Shown here: piece after piece, positions 52,509-61,341 of the stretch
Layout: the number at the start of each line of letters is the position of its first letter
Position numbering within the stretch: position 1 is the first letter of the stretch
Source of the DNA: Marinobacter alexandrii
GTDB taxonomy: Bacteria > Bacteroidota > Bacteroidia > Cytophagales > Cyclobacteriaceae
Length of the DNA: 64,000 bases
Direction: 5' to 3'
Assembly (NCBI GenBank): GCA_039984955.1
Contig: JBDWTN010000007.1
Coordinates: 992,001-1,056,000, forward strand
The notes under the pieces: generated by a model
Databases searched by the model: none
Seen by the model: the letters and a program-made list of their open reading frames with translations, nothing else
What the model was told of the DNA's origin: nothing
Translations under genes and position numbers: made by a program

Positions 52509-53231
52509 ATGAAAAAAACAATATTTCTACTCGTTGTACTATTCTCGTTCTCTGTATTTGCTCAGGACCAATTGTACAAAGTCACCCTATTACGTGCCAA
52601 ACCTGGTGAATTACTAAATCTTATTGACCTGATAAATCAGGACATTAGTAATTATGAATCATATTTAGATAACAAACCTTATCTACTCAGGCACAGTCAG
52701 GGGGATCACTGGGATCTAATGCTTATCTACCCAATCAACAAAGTAGAGAACTACTTTTCAACAGCACAAAATACAAGGAAAGGACAATCAGAGACGCTCG
52801 AGAAACCTTATGGTGATGAGTTTTACGATATTGTATCATTTCAAGAGGAAGCAATAGTCAATGGTCCTCCAGCCAACGCCTTCATTGATGCTTCTGAAAA
52901 ATATAACCTTTTTCATATAGAAATATTTACAGCATTAGCTGGAAAACAAGAAGAGCTCCTTGAGCAAAGACTTGCCGAAAACCAATTCTATGCTGGCATA
53001 GAACATAGGCCTAATTTTATTTTCACAAGAGTTTTTGGTCCAAGTTGGGATAATTTTACCATTGGATTTTACGAAAACTTGCATGACTTTGCGGGTCCGG
53101 AAGTCTCATTCGAAAAGGAAGATAAAGCCGCGAAAGAAGCAGGTTTCGAAGGAGTGAACTATGTAGGAAGTTACCTACGTTCGCTACTTGCCGAGCATCA
53201 CGATACACTTGCTTGGAAGGTTGAACAATGA
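52509..53231 (+). CDS. secreted protein with two ABM-like domains
   Basis: 240 aa with a signal peptide (MKKTIFLLVVLFSFSVFAQ). Two repeats with ferredoxin-like (ABM/Dabb) patterns: first LYKVTLLRAKPGELLNLIDLINQ...WDLMLIYPINKVENYF, and second LFHIEIFTALAGKQEELLEQRLAENQFY...FIFTRVFGPSWDNFTIGFYENLHDFA. Likely forms an intramolecular barrel. Substrate unknown. Part of the stress operon. Confidence 0.7.
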   Translation: MKKTIFLLVVLFSFSVFAQDQLYKVTLLRAKPGELLNLIDLINQDISNYESYLDNKPYLLRHSQGDHWDLMLIYPINKVENYFSTAQNTRKGQSETLEKPYGDEFYDIVSFQEEAIVNGPPANAFIDASEKYNLFHIEIFTALAGKQEELLEQRLAENQFYAGIEHRPNFIFTRVFGPSWDNFTIGFYENLHDFAGPEVSFEKEDKAAKEAGFEGVNYVGSYLRSLLAEHHDTLAWKVEQ

Positions 53232-53245
53232 ATGAATATTGAGAT

Positions 53246-53653
53246 ATGAAAGTTGAATTATCATACAAAGGAGACGAGGAGTTTGAGACTACTAATGACA
53301 CAGGCAATAAAGTTGATATAGATATGTTTCCTGCAGATCAAAAACAACATCAATCCCCCACTCAGCTATTACTATCAGCATTGGTAGCTTGTGCAGCAGT
53401 GGATATAGTATCCATGATCAAAAAAAGAAGAAAAACATTTATTGATCTTAAAGGGTCAGCCGAAGGAGACCGAAGAGAAGAACACCCACGAGGTTTTACT
53501 AAAATCAATCTACACTACACCATAACTTCTCCAGATTTGACTGATGAAGAAGCTGAAAGAATTGTTGACCTTTCCACCACAAAATATTGTTCTGTAGCAG
53601 GATCTCTCAGTGCAGAGCAAACCCATTCATTCGAAATAATTAGACCGTCATGA
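53246..53653 (+). CDS. OsmC-family peroxiredoxin
   Basis: 135 aa. Peroxidase of the OsmC/Ohr family, with catalytic Cys49 (SALVACAAVD) and Cys115 (TTKYCSVAGSLS), both in family positions. It detoxifies organic peroxides with thiol reductant. Its stop overlaps the nitrilase ATG by 4 bp (ATGA). Confidence 0.9.
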   Translation: MKVELSYKGDEEFETTNDTGNKVDIDMFPADQKQHQSPTQLLLSALVACAAVDIVSMIKKRRKTFIDLKGSAEGDRREEHPRGFTKINLHYTITSPDLTDEEAERIVDLSTTKYCSVAGSLSAEQTHSFEIIRPS

Positions 53654-54591
53654 AAAACACATTAAAAGTAGCACTTGCGCAAATAGCTCCTGTATGGCTA
53701 AATCGTGAGAAGACATTAGAAAAAGTAATTGATTATACCATTCAAGCTGCAGACAATGGTTCTGACTTAGTCACTTTTGGAGAAGCTTTACTTCCTGGAT
53801 ATCCATTTTGGTTAGACAAAATGAATGGGTCAGAATTTAATTCCCCTATACATAAAGAGATTCACGCTCATTATATGGATCAGGCGGTTAGTATAGAAAA
53901 TGGACATCTAGAACCGCTATGCAAAGTAGCCAAAGAAAAAAGCATTGCAATTTACCTTGGGATTATAGAGAAGCCTTCAGATCGCGGAGGACATAGTTTG
54001 TACTGCACGATAGTCTATATCGATAAATCTGGTGACGTAAAATCAGCTCATAGAAAATTGATGCCAACTTTCGAAGAACGACTCTCTTGGAGTCCAGGAG
54101 ATGGTAATGGTCTAGTGACTCACGCTTTACCCCCATTCAGAGTAGGTGGTTTGAACTGTTGGGAAAATTGGATGCCAATGGCTCGTGCAGCAATGTACGC
54201 ACAAGGCGAAGACCTCCATGTATCGGTATGGCCCGGAAATAAGGTGAATACTGAGCAACTACTCCCTACCATAGCAATGGAATCTCGATCATATGTGATT
54301 GGTGTTTCAGGTGTTTTCAAACCAGAAGATATTCCTGTAGATTTTCCTCATGCTGATATTATGAAACAAAAAACTACCAGTATTTTGGCGAATGGAGGTT
54401 CTTGTCTCGTAGCTCCTGATGGGAGTTGGGTTATTGAACCATATACTCAAGGTGAAAAACTCTTAATCGCAGAAATAGATCACAAAAAAGTAAGAGAAGA
54501 AAGACAGAATTTTGATCCTTCAGGGCACTACTCAAGACCCGATGTTCTTAGCTTAAATGTGAATAAAGAGCGTCAGGCAGTAATTAAATGA
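53650..54591 (+). CDS. nitrilase-family carbon-nitrogen hydrolase
   Basis: 313 aa. The Glu-Lys-Cys triad is complete: Glu45 (FGEALLPGYPFW), Lys136 (HRKLMPT) and Cys170 (GGLNCWENWMP). CWENWMP is the signature of true nitrilases that convert nitriles to acids. The substrate is unknown (aliphatic or aryl nitrile, cyanide). Overlaps both OsmC and the next gene by 4 bp, so translation is coupled. Confidence 0.9.
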   Translation: MKNTLKVALAQIAPVWLNREKTLEKVIDYTIQAADNGSDLVTFGEALLPGYPFWLDKMNGSEFNSPIHKEIHAHYMDQAVSIENGHLEPLCKVAKEKSIAIYLGIIEKPSDRGGHSLYCTIVYIDKSGDVKSAHRKLMPTFEERLSWSPGDGNGLVTHALPPFRVGGLNCWENWMPMARAAMYAQGEDLHVSVWPGNKVNTEQLLPTIAMESRSYVIGVSGVFKPEDIPVDFPHADIMKQKTTSILANGGSCLVAPDGSWVIEPYTQGEKLLIAEIDHKKVREERQNFDPSGHYSRPDVLSLNVNKERQAVIK

Positions 54592-55448
54592 CCCTCAGGA
54601 TTATCATTTTTTTAGTATTTATAACTCCGTTATTCTGTCATAGTCAATCATCAAGTGAAGATGACGTCAATTTTAATGCAGCAATAGATTGGCTAGACAG
54701 TAAGTTAAACTACATTTATTATGATGAAGTAAACGCTAAGTGGTGGAAGAATACATTCTATGTAAATGAAAAAAAAGAAGTTACCATAAAGCACATTTCA
54801 AGTGATAAACCGAATACAGCAAATATTAAGGACAAAAACTATACCGTACGAAGGTTCAATATTGAGGATATTAATCCACGGAATTTAACAATATCTGAAA
54901 TTAAGGATTCACGTGGTAGAATCGTAAAAGGAAAAATGCTTGAGATACGAACTTTTGAATTCCAGGAGTCTATTAACAAGACTATTAATAATCGAAAAGG
55001 AAGTAGCACATCTTTTTTATACTTTTCATTTCCAGAATTTCTTAATGATAGTCTTATCAACTATGCTGAAGTTGTAAAGGAAAAACTAGAGACAGCCATA
55101 GTTGCAAGCACTAAAATCTATTCAAAAAACGAAGAAGAAGATATTAGTACTGTTTTAAATGCTCTTTCTGGGAGCTTCAAAAGCGAAAAGGGGGATCTTT
55201 GGGAAACAGAATTATTCCAAGCAAATGTTTTAAAACTGGAAAGAGGGAACGAAAAGGAGGAATATTTTGGGTATAGCCCTCAAAAAAAAGAATTCTATAT
55301 CATTTCAATTCATTCAGGCGGGTTCGATACTGAAATTTTCAGCTTTTCCAATGGTCATAAAATCATCCTGAAAGGTGAGAATTACAACTTTTCCTTGGAA
55401 ACAAGAAACTCATTTCAACTAGGGTCAATAAAATTCTTCAGACAGTAG
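54588..55448 (+). CDS. secreted protein related to the four-repeat protein
   Basis: 286 aa with a signal peptide (about 1-20, ending HSQ). Residues about 30-180 resemble one repeat unit of the protein at 16357: WLDSKL helix start, a NYTVRRFNIEDINPRNLTI segment (unit hallmark FNxxDIN) and a VVKEKLETAI helix. The C-terminal about 90 residues are beta-rich and separate. Not a named family. It ends the six-gene operon, overlapping the nitrilase by 4 bp and the convergent LytTR gene by 11 bp. Confidence 0.65.
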   Translation: MTLRIIIFLVFITPLFCHSQSSSEDDVNFNAAIDWLDSKLNYIYYDEVNAKWWKNTFYVNEKKEVTIKHISSDKPNTANIKDKNYTVRRFNIEDINPRNLTISEIKDSRGRIVKGKMLEIRTFEFQESINKTINNRKGSSTSFLYFSFPEFLNDSLINYAEVVKEKLETAIVASTKIYSKNEEEDISTVLNALSGSFKSEKGDLWETELFQANVLKLERGNEKEEYFGYSPQKKEFYIISIHSGGFDTEIFSFSNGHKIILKGENYNFSLETRNSFQLGSIKFFRQ

Positions 55449-56196
55449 AAGATTCAAGTTGTTCAATAACATTCTGTTTGTACTTTCTACCTACTGGTAG
55501 TTCATGGTTATGAATAAAGACAGTATCTCTTGAATGTGAATCAACATGTACTTTGTTCACCAAAAATGAGCGATGAATTCGAATAAAACTGCCTGATAAT
55601 TTCTCTTCGAGAGAAGATATCTTTTCCTTCGTCACCAACACTTCGGATAAAACATGAACTTTCACATAATCACTTAGACTCTCTATATAACGAATATCTA
55701 GTAGGAGAACTACTTTTTTCTTTCTATCAACCTTTAGCATAATACTATCCTGATTCTCTTTTTCTAATTTTACTTTCATGACTTCTACTTCAGTATTTTT
55801 TTCATTCAATTTCTTCACTGTCAAAACAATTCCTTCGGCAAACACAATCAGGTACAGAATAACTGTTAGTAAGTAAATATCTCCAGCAACCTTCCCTAGA
55901 TTCGAAATCTGATAATCGCCAAGAATCACAAAAGCTAGAACCATTACTAAAAGCTCAAAGTAGATCGATACAATTAGCATATAAGTGAAATAAAGAATGA
56001 ATTTCATTCTCCTTCCAGTCAGAAGATATTTTGGAGTTAATAGATGATTAAAGAAAAGCGAAGTTGCTATTGCAACTGGCATTAGAAAGCTAACAAAACA
56101 AAAAGCAACAGTTATGCTTTCCAATGAAGCTCTAAAAAATAGTGTTAAAAAGACCCATACGAATCCCCAGAAAATGACCAGTTTGCTAATATTCAT
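55438..56196 (-). CDS. membrane LytTR-domain transcription factor
   Basis: 252 aa. Four membrane segments (about 7-120), a coiled linker (LNEKNTEVEVMKVKLEKENQ), then a C-terminal LytTR DNA-binding domain: IRYIESLSDYVKVHV, TKEKISSLEEKL, FIRIHRSFLVN, and LPVGRKYKQNV. Thus a one-component membrane regulator. Divergent from the TolQ/ExbB-like gene, 136 bp apart. Confidence 0.88.
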   Translation of the reverse strand: MNISKLVIFWGFVWVFLTLFFRASLESITVAFCFVSFLMPVAIATSLFFNHLLTPKYLLTGRRMKFILYFTYMLIVSIYFELLVMVLAFVILGDYQISNLGKVAGDIYLLTVILYLIVFAEGIVLTVKKLNEKNTEVEVMKVKLEKENQDSIMLKVDRKKKVVLLLDIRYIESLSDYVKVHVLSEVLVTKEKISSLEEKLSGSFIRIHRSFLVNKVHVDSHSRDTVFIHNHELPVGRKYKQNVIEQLESSTV

Positions 56197-56332
56197 GAAC
56201 TCTAATATGAGCTAAATTGATAAATTTTGAATCTCTTGTAGACAAACGACAGTCTTATGTATGGATTCTACCTTTTAATAAATGACAATGAGCCCGTGCT
56301 TTGCTCATATGTTTAATTTAAAAAAAATAATT

Positions 56333-56668
56333 ATGATTGAGTTATTTCAAATGGGCGGTATTCTATTCATGAGTATCCTGACCATCGAGTTTGTGTTTGT
56401 TATGTTCTTCGCCTTTCAAAGTTTTTTAAGTAAAGAGAATACAAAGCTTGAAACGATAAAATCTATTGGATTACTATCCGCAATTACAGGAGTTCTTGGA
56501 CAATTGATTGGTTTGTTTTCAGCATTTGAGGCAATTCAAGAAATGGGATCTGTAACACCTGCTATGCTCGCTGGAGGCTTTAAGGTATCAATGATTACAA
56601 CTATGTATGGTCTGATAATTTACCTAGTCTCCCTCATTATATACATAGTCCTAAAAAACAAAAAATAG
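56333..56668 (+). CDS. MotA/TolQ/ExbB proton-channel-like protein
   Basis: 111 aa from ATG 56333 (MIELFQMGGILFMSILTIEF); 56282 and 56306 are alternative starts with less family likeness. Three membrane segments. GVLGQLIGLFSAFEAIQEMG and PAMLAGGFKVSMITTMYGLIIYL match the ExbB/TolQ pore region (GLLGTVxGM...TTxxGL). No ExbD/TolR or TonB gene is adjacent, so its partner is elsewhere or absent. The gene is divergent from the LytTR regulator. Confidence 0.78.
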   Translation: MIELFQMGGILFMSILTIEFVFVMFFAFQSFLSKENTKLETIKSIGLLSAITGVLGQLIGLFSAFEAIQEMGSVTPAMLAGGFKVSMITTMYGLIIYLVSLIIYIVLKNKK

Positions 56669-56673
56669 ACAAC

Positions 56674-56693
56674 AGCCGGATTCAGTTCCGGCT
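56674..56693. terminator. hairpin between convergent genes
   Basis: Stem agccgga/tccggct (56674-56680 with 56687-56693), 6-nt loop. The plus side is followed only by taaaattt, the minus side by a delayed T-run, so it is a weak, perhaps two-way terminator between the TolQ-like and DUF2721 genes. Confidence 0.45.
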
Positions 56694-57106
56694 TAAAATT
56701 TCAATTTCCTACCTAGCTCCATATCGCTTAACTCCAAGTCTAGTGCTTTTGTAGATAGTTGAATTTCACGAATAGATATAAGTAAAGATAAAATGAGAAG
56801 GATGAGTGAAATACCAAATATTACACTTCCCCATTCATTTGCTTTAGAGTAGATAAAAAACATAGCTAAGACACAAAGCAATAGGCTTATAACACCAAAG
56901 AGTTGCATTGCTTTAATCAAGAAAAGTCTTTTTCGTAAATTCTTTAGCTGTCCTTCAAGTAAACTCTTTGGGTCATTAATATAGCTTTTGTGTAATTGAC
57001 GGATTAAAGTAGCAATAGCTAAAAATCGATTCGTATAAGCCAATAATAAAAGCGAGATAGCAGGAAAGAGTAATGCTGGAGTCGTTAAATCAATTTGCAT
57101 ATTCAA
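56693..57106 (-). CDS. DUF2721 membrane protein
   Basis: 137 aa. LTTPALLFPAISLLLLAYTNRFLAIATLIRQLH is the DUF2721 signature. Three membrane segments. Role unknown. Last gene of the seven-gene operon, 9 bp after the glycosyltransferase. Confidence 0.85.
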   Translation of the reverse strand: MNMQIDLTTPALLFPAISLLLLAYTNRFLAIATLIRQLHKSYINDPKSLLEGQLKNLRKRLFLIKAMQLFGVISLLLCVLAMFFIYSKANEWGSVIFGISLILLILSLLISIREIQLSTKALDLELSDMELGRKLKF

Positions 57107-57115
57107 AGATAAGGT

Positions 57116-58081
57116 TCAACCTTTTCTCAAATAGATCAATCCCTCTTTGATTAAACCTAATCCATATGCTGAAAGTTGAATAAATGCAGCAACTATGGAA
57201 AAGAAGCCAATTTTTATACTTCCAATTCTTATTGAAGAATCTATAAATACAGAAAAGAAATAGAGTCCATAAATAGCAAGTCCCCATATTGCTATATCAA
57301 AAAACAGAAAAAGACAGGAGAATGTAAGAAATAGTCCAATGAAGAATATGCTTGGGAAAAAATGAATCAATTTCAACTCTTCTTTATAAAAACGATAAAC
57401 ATTAATTCTTGCCGTTCCGAAAAAATGTAACTGTTTGAAAAATTGACTAAAACTTGTCCTTCGTTTATGATATACGTAAGCATCTTCAATAAGACTTGTT
57501 TTGAATCCATTTTTAATTATCCGAATACTAAACTCTATATCTTCTCCCTTTCTGGGCAATTGGTATCCCTGAGTTTTCTTGTAAACCTCTTTACTAATAC
57601 CCATATTAAAACTTCTAGGATGAAACTTTCCCACATGTTTTTTATTGCCGCGTATACCTCCGGTGGTAAATAGGGAAGTCATTGAATAACTTATAGCTTT
57701 CTGCACAGAAGTAAAGCTTTCATGAGCTCTGTCAGGCCCCCCAAAAGCATCTATTTGATGTTTTTTTATATTATCATCAACTATTTTTAAGTAACTCTCT
57801 GGAATAAGACAATCTGAGTCAAACACAATCAGCCAATTTCCTTTCGCTCTCTCAAACCCATAATTCCGACTAAACCCTTGCCCAGAATTTTTCTTATAAA
57901 AATATGTGATGTCTAGCCTGTTCGAGTAGTTTGAAACAATTTCTTCACATTTGATATTAGAACCATCTTCAACAATCAAGACTTCAAAATCAGTGAATGT
58001 CTGAAATGTAAGACTATTTAGAAGTTCATCAACCTCCTCAGGTCGATTGTAAACAGGTATAATAATAGAATATTCAGGCAT
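57116..58081 (-). CDS. family 2 glycosyltransferase with C-terminal membrane segments
   Basis: 321 aa. GT-A fold: YSIIIPVYNRPEEVDELLNSL, LIVEDGS, NYGFERAKGNWLIVFDSDCLIP (DSD metal site) and GEDIEFSIRI (catalytic base region). Two or three hydrophobic segments follow (about 240-305), so it is membrane-associated. Sugar donor and acceptor unknown. 10 bp after the DPM1-like transferase gene. Confidence 0.9.
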   Translation of the reverse strand: MPEYSIIIPVYNRPEEVDELLNSLTFQTFTDFEVLIVEDGSNIKCEEIVSNYSNRLDITYFYKKNSGQGFSRNYGFERAKGNWLIVFDSDCLIPESYLKIVDDNIKKHQIDAFGGPDRAHESFTSVQKAISYSMTSLFTTGGIRGNKKHVGKFHPRSFNMGISKEVYKKTQGYQLPRKGEDIEFSIRIIKNGFKTSLIEDAYVYHKRRTSFSQFFKQLHFFGTARINVYRFYKEELKLIHFFPSIFFIGLFLTFSCLFLFFDIAIWGLAIYGLYFFSVFIDSSIRIGSIKIGFFSIVAAFIQLSAYGLGLIKEGLIYLRKG

Positions 58082-58091
58082 TAACTAGAAT

Positions 58092-59087
58092 CTAGATATC
58101 GTCAGTTCGCTCAGAAATCAGATAATCACCTTTTCTTTGATTGACTTGAATAAGCATTTCTGCAAGAAATCCCGCTAAAAAAAGCTGCATTCCAATAATC
58201 AGTGCTACTAAAGCTAGGAAAAACAGCGGTTGATTTACTACATCCCTGAGTGGCATATGATGAAATTGCCTGAAAAGTTTCTCCCCAATTATCCAAACAG
58301 CAATGAAAAAACCACTTATAAACGATAAACTACCAAAAACACCAAAAAAATGCATTGGATTCTTTTTAAACCTCGACACAAAGGTCACGGATAATAAATC
58401 AAGAAATCCAGTAACAAAACGCTTCATTCCATACTTAGAAGTACCGTATTTTCTAGCCCGATGTTCAACTACTTTCTCCCCTATGTTAGCATATCCATTC
58501 CATTTAGCAATCAGTGGAATGTATCTATGCATTTCTCCATATACATGTATATTCTTAGTGACATCCTTTCTATAAGCCTTCAATCCACAATTAAAATCGT
58601 GGAGTCTAATACCAGACACTTTTCTAGTTACCCAATTAAAAAACTTAGAAGGAAGAGTTTTACCTATAGGATCGTGTCTTTTCCTTTTCCAGCCAGAAAC
58701 AATATCTAACTTTTGCTCTACAATCATCTTTACAAGCTCCGGAATTTCATCTGGACTATCTTGCATATCAGCATCCATCGTAATCACTACTTCACCTGAA
58801 GCATGATCAAAGCCCGTCTGCAAAGCAGCTGATTTACCATAATTGCGATTAAATTTCAAACCAATTACTCTTTGGTCTTCTTTTGAGGCTTTAAGAATAG
58901 TCTTCCAGGACCTATCTGTACTACCATCATCAATAAATAAAATTTCAGTAGATATAGAATGAGAGTCTACAACGCGAAAAATCCACTCCAAAAGTTCTGG
59001 AATGGATTCTTCTTCGTTATAAACAGGTATAACTAGTGATAATTTTTTATCCTTCAAATTCAGGTTCTTTCTTTTTGATGATTGCAC
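58092..59087 (-). CDS. DPM1/GtrB-type polyprenyl-phosphate glycosyltransferase
   Basis: 331 aa. LSLVIPVYNEEESIPELL, LFIDDGSTDRSW, NRNYGKSAALQTGF, VVITMDADMQDSPDEIP (DADMQ metal site) and the GtrB-like two membrane helices near the end (about 240-305). Such enzymes move a sugar from UDP-sugar or GDP-mannose to undecaprenyl phosphate. The ATG at 59087 lies inside the DUF4199 gene (41-bp overlap); a TTG codon closer to the conserved core is also possible. Confidence 0.9.
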   Translation of the reverse strand: MQSSKRKNLNLKDKKLSLVIPVYNEEESIPELLEWIFRVVDSHSISTEILFIDDGSTDRSWKTILKASKEDQRVIGLKFNRNYGKSAALQTGFDHASGEVVITMDADMQDSPDEIPELVKMIVEQKLDIVSGWKRKRHDPIGKTLPSKFFNWVTRKVSGIRLHDFNCGLKAYRKDVTKNIHVYGEMHRYIPLIAKWNGYANIGEKVVEHRARKYGTSKYGMKRFVTGFLDLLSVTFVSRFKKNPMHFFGVFGSLSFISGFFIAVWIIGEKLFRQFHHMPLRDVVNQPLFFLALVALIIGMQLFLAGFLAEMLIQVNQRKGDYLISERTDDI

Positions 59088-59571
59088 CAGTGATTAAAGC
59101 CAGTATAGCATAAACAATCAGACCCCAAAGAAACCCAACGATTGATCCTGTAACAGTAAACCTATCTAAAGTATCATTACGAGACTTTTCAAGAGCCTCT
59201 TCCATTTGATCTTCAGGCATACCAAAGTTTTGCATCATAGCTTCCGCATTTTCAACAGATTGATCAGCCAACATAGTAGGCAATTCAGGATCAATAACGT
59301 TGTACAATAAAATATTGAAAACTGTTCCAATAATACCTGCAACTACCAATAATTGCATAGAGTATACCCATGCTTTCCCGAAAGCCATAAAACCTCCAAT
59401 TTCTTTTCGATGCTGTATTCCGAAGTAGGAAACTAAAGCAATAAAGATTAGAAAAAACAAGATCATCCACATTGACACTAAGAAAGCAGGATTAACAATG
59501 TAAATTAAAAGGTTGAGTACGATGCTTATTACACCGACAATTAACCCAGACTTGATTGCGTGATTGTTCAT
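59047..59571 (-). CDS. DUF4199 membrane protein
   Basis: 174 aa, four membrane segments. The DUF4199 pattern is visible: GLIVGVISIVLNLLIYIVNP, FGIQHRKEIGGFMAFGKAWVYSMQLLVVAGIIGTVFNILLYNVIDPE, and an acidic helical loop (MMQNFGMPEDQMEEALEKS). Function unknown. 3 bp after the second DUF4199 gene. Confidence 0.88.
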   Translation of the reverse strand: MNNHAIKSGLIVGVISIVLNLLIYIVNPAFLVSMWMILFFLIFIALVSYFGIQHRKEIGGFMAFGKAWVYSMQLLVVAGIIGTVFNILLYNVIDPELPTMLADQSVENAEAMMQNFGMPEDQMEEALEKSRNDTLDRFTVTGSIVGFLWGLIVYAILALITGAIIKKKEPEFEG

Positions 59572-59574
59572 AAG

Positions 59575-60084
59575 TTATTTAGGTTTTTTTCTTAAAATTA
59601 TGGCAACTACAGGCGTAATCAAAAAAGCAGAGAAGAGTTTATTCCGAAAGGTCATTTGAACAAGCTGAGCGGAACTCATATTTGAAATTGATCTATACCG
59701 CTCATTTAACGTTTTTTCTCCCAATTCAATAAGATAGAATTCCTCGTTTTTCTTGAGAAGCATGGTAGCCCCATTCTTATAAGCTTCTAATATACTCGAA
59801 TCTGTTTGAGTAATAATATAGAAAGTGGCTTCAAAAAGTAAAATAGCAGGGATAAAAACAATAAACCCGATGCTTATCCCCTGCCAAAAATGAAGAAATC
59901 CATCATTCCTGAAATCTTTAAATTCTTTACCCGCAAAAAAAATAAACAAAAAATAGACTCCAAGATCAAACCAAAAATGGCGGCTATCTAGCAAGGGATT
60001 ACTTCCAAAATTGATTGAAACAAAAAAAATACCAATGAGGAATATTCCACACAATACAGAATATTTAATTGCTGATTTTATCAA
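59575..60084 (-). CDS. DUF4199 membrane protein (second copy)
   Basis: 169 aa, related in layout to the neighbour: AIKYSVLCGIFLIGIFFVSINFG, FFAGKEFKDFRNDGFLHFWQGISIGFIVFI and the loop with YKNGATMLLKKNEEFYL, four membrane segments. Tandem duplication of the family, with clear divergence. Follows the dihydroorotase-like gene by 6 bp. Confidence 0.82.
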   Translation of the reverse strand: MIKSAIKYSVLCGIFLIGIFFVSINFGSNPLLDSRHFWFDLGVYFLFIFFAGKEFKDFRNDGFLHFWQGISIGFIVFIPAILLFEATFYIITQTDSSILEAYKNGATMLLKKNEEFYLIELGEKTLNERYRSISNMSSAQLVQMTFRNKLFSAFLITPVVAIILRKKPK

Positions 60085-60090
60085 AATAAT

Positions 60091-61341
60091 TTAATTGAGA
60101 GTCAAAAATTCCCTATTAACAGTACCAACCACTTTTCCCCGTAATTGCATATTCCAGAAAGGGGAATTTTTAGATTTAGACAAATTAGTTTTCTCATCAA
60201 AAAACCAGTTCAGGTCTTCATCACAAATAGTTAATTTAGCTTCTTCTCCTTCAGCAATTTTGACTGGATCTAATCGTAATACTTTTCGCGGGCCATTCAC
60301 AATCTTGTCAATTAGTATTTCGAGAGGAATATCTTCCGCTAATTTTAGCAAAGAAGGAAAAAAAGTTTGAATGGATATATTTCCAGGTTCAGCAAGGTCA
60401 AACTCCAATTGCTTCACTTCCTGTTCTAATGGACGATGGTTTGAACAAATTGCATCTATTGTTCCATCTTTCAATCCCTTAAGAAGTGCTTTCCTATGGA
60501 CACTATTCCTGTAAGGAGGTAAACTTTTCATATTAGTGTCAAAAGATTCAATAGAATTATCTTCGAAAATCAAGTGATGCAAGCCTATGTCGCAAGTGAT
60601 CGATAAACCTTCCTTTTTTCCTCTTTTAATAAGTTCTAGGCTTTTGCCAGAAGTTATTTTAGAGAAGTGAAGACGACCTCCACTATACTTTAATATTTCA
60701 ATATCCCTTTGCACAATAAGCTCTTCAGAAAGAGGTGGCTCGCCACGAAGACCAAGATTTGTACTTACTCTTCCTTCATGCATGTGCGTATTACTCGAAA
60801 TATTCAAATCACGAGAATTTTGAAAAATTGGCACATCAATACTACTTGTATATTGAAGAGCTTTTAGAAGTAGTTCAGAATTCCAAATTGGCATATCCCC
60901 TTCAGAAAAAGAACAAGCACCAGCATCAATTAAATCCAAAATTTCGTTAAGATTCTCTCCTTTCATATCCTCACTAAGCGCTGCAGTAACATGTAAGTCA
61001 ACAGATTGATTAGATTTTTTTATTATATAACCAACATCACTCTTGGAGGTTATAGGAGGCATTGTTCCTGGCATTAAACAAACATCAGTAAATCCACCTG
61101 CTTGAGCCAGCTTTGAGCCAGAATCGATATCCTCTCGATACTCAAATCCAGGGTCGTTAAAATTGGCATTTAAATCAAACCAACCGCAGGTAACTATTTT
61201 TCCTGTAAGATCAATTTCTTTTTTTGCAGATTTACCGGTTAAGGAGGAAATCTTACCCTTTTCGATTAATAAATTGACCTGTTTTAAATGAGATTGGGAA
61301 TTACAATCTACGACGAGTACATTCTTAAGTAGTAAACTCAT
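60091..61341 (-). CDS. dihydroorotase-like pseudoenzyme (PyrC/PyrX-type)
   Basis: 416 aa from the ATG at 61341 (MSLLLKNVLVVDC), whose first bases overlap the stop of the BatA-type gene (ATGA); the longer frame is rejected. The amidohydrolase fold is clear (GFTDVCLMPGTMPPITSKSDV), but the metal ligands are gone: the HxH motif reads DLNANFNDPG (Asn58, Asn60), the metal Asp region reads AICSNHRPLE (usual ATDHAPH), and the His of HAED is lost. It resembles the non-catalytic PyrX that supports aspartate transcarbamoylase, but its place in a membrane operon suggests another role. Confidence 0.85.
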   Translation of the reverse strand: MSLLLKNVLVVDCNSQSHLKQVNLLIEKGKISSLTGKSAKKEIDLTGKIVTCGWFDLNANFNDPGFEYREDIDSGSKLAQAGGFTDVCLMPGTMPPITSKSDVGYIIKKSNQSVDLHVTAALSEDMKGENLNEILDLIDAGACSFSEGDMPIWNSELLLKALQYTSSIDVPIFQNSRDLNISSNTHMHEGRVSTNLGLRGEPPLSEELIVQRDIEILKYSGGRLHFSKITSGKSLELIKRGKKEGLSITCDIGLHHLIFEDNSIESFDTNMKSLPPYRNSVHRKALLKGLKDGTIDAICSNHRPLEQEVKQLEFDLAEPGNISIQTFFPSLLKLAEDIPLEILIDKIVNGPRKVLRLDPVKIAEGEEAKLTICDEDLNWFFDEKTNLSKSKNSPFWNMQLRGKVVGTVNREFLTLN

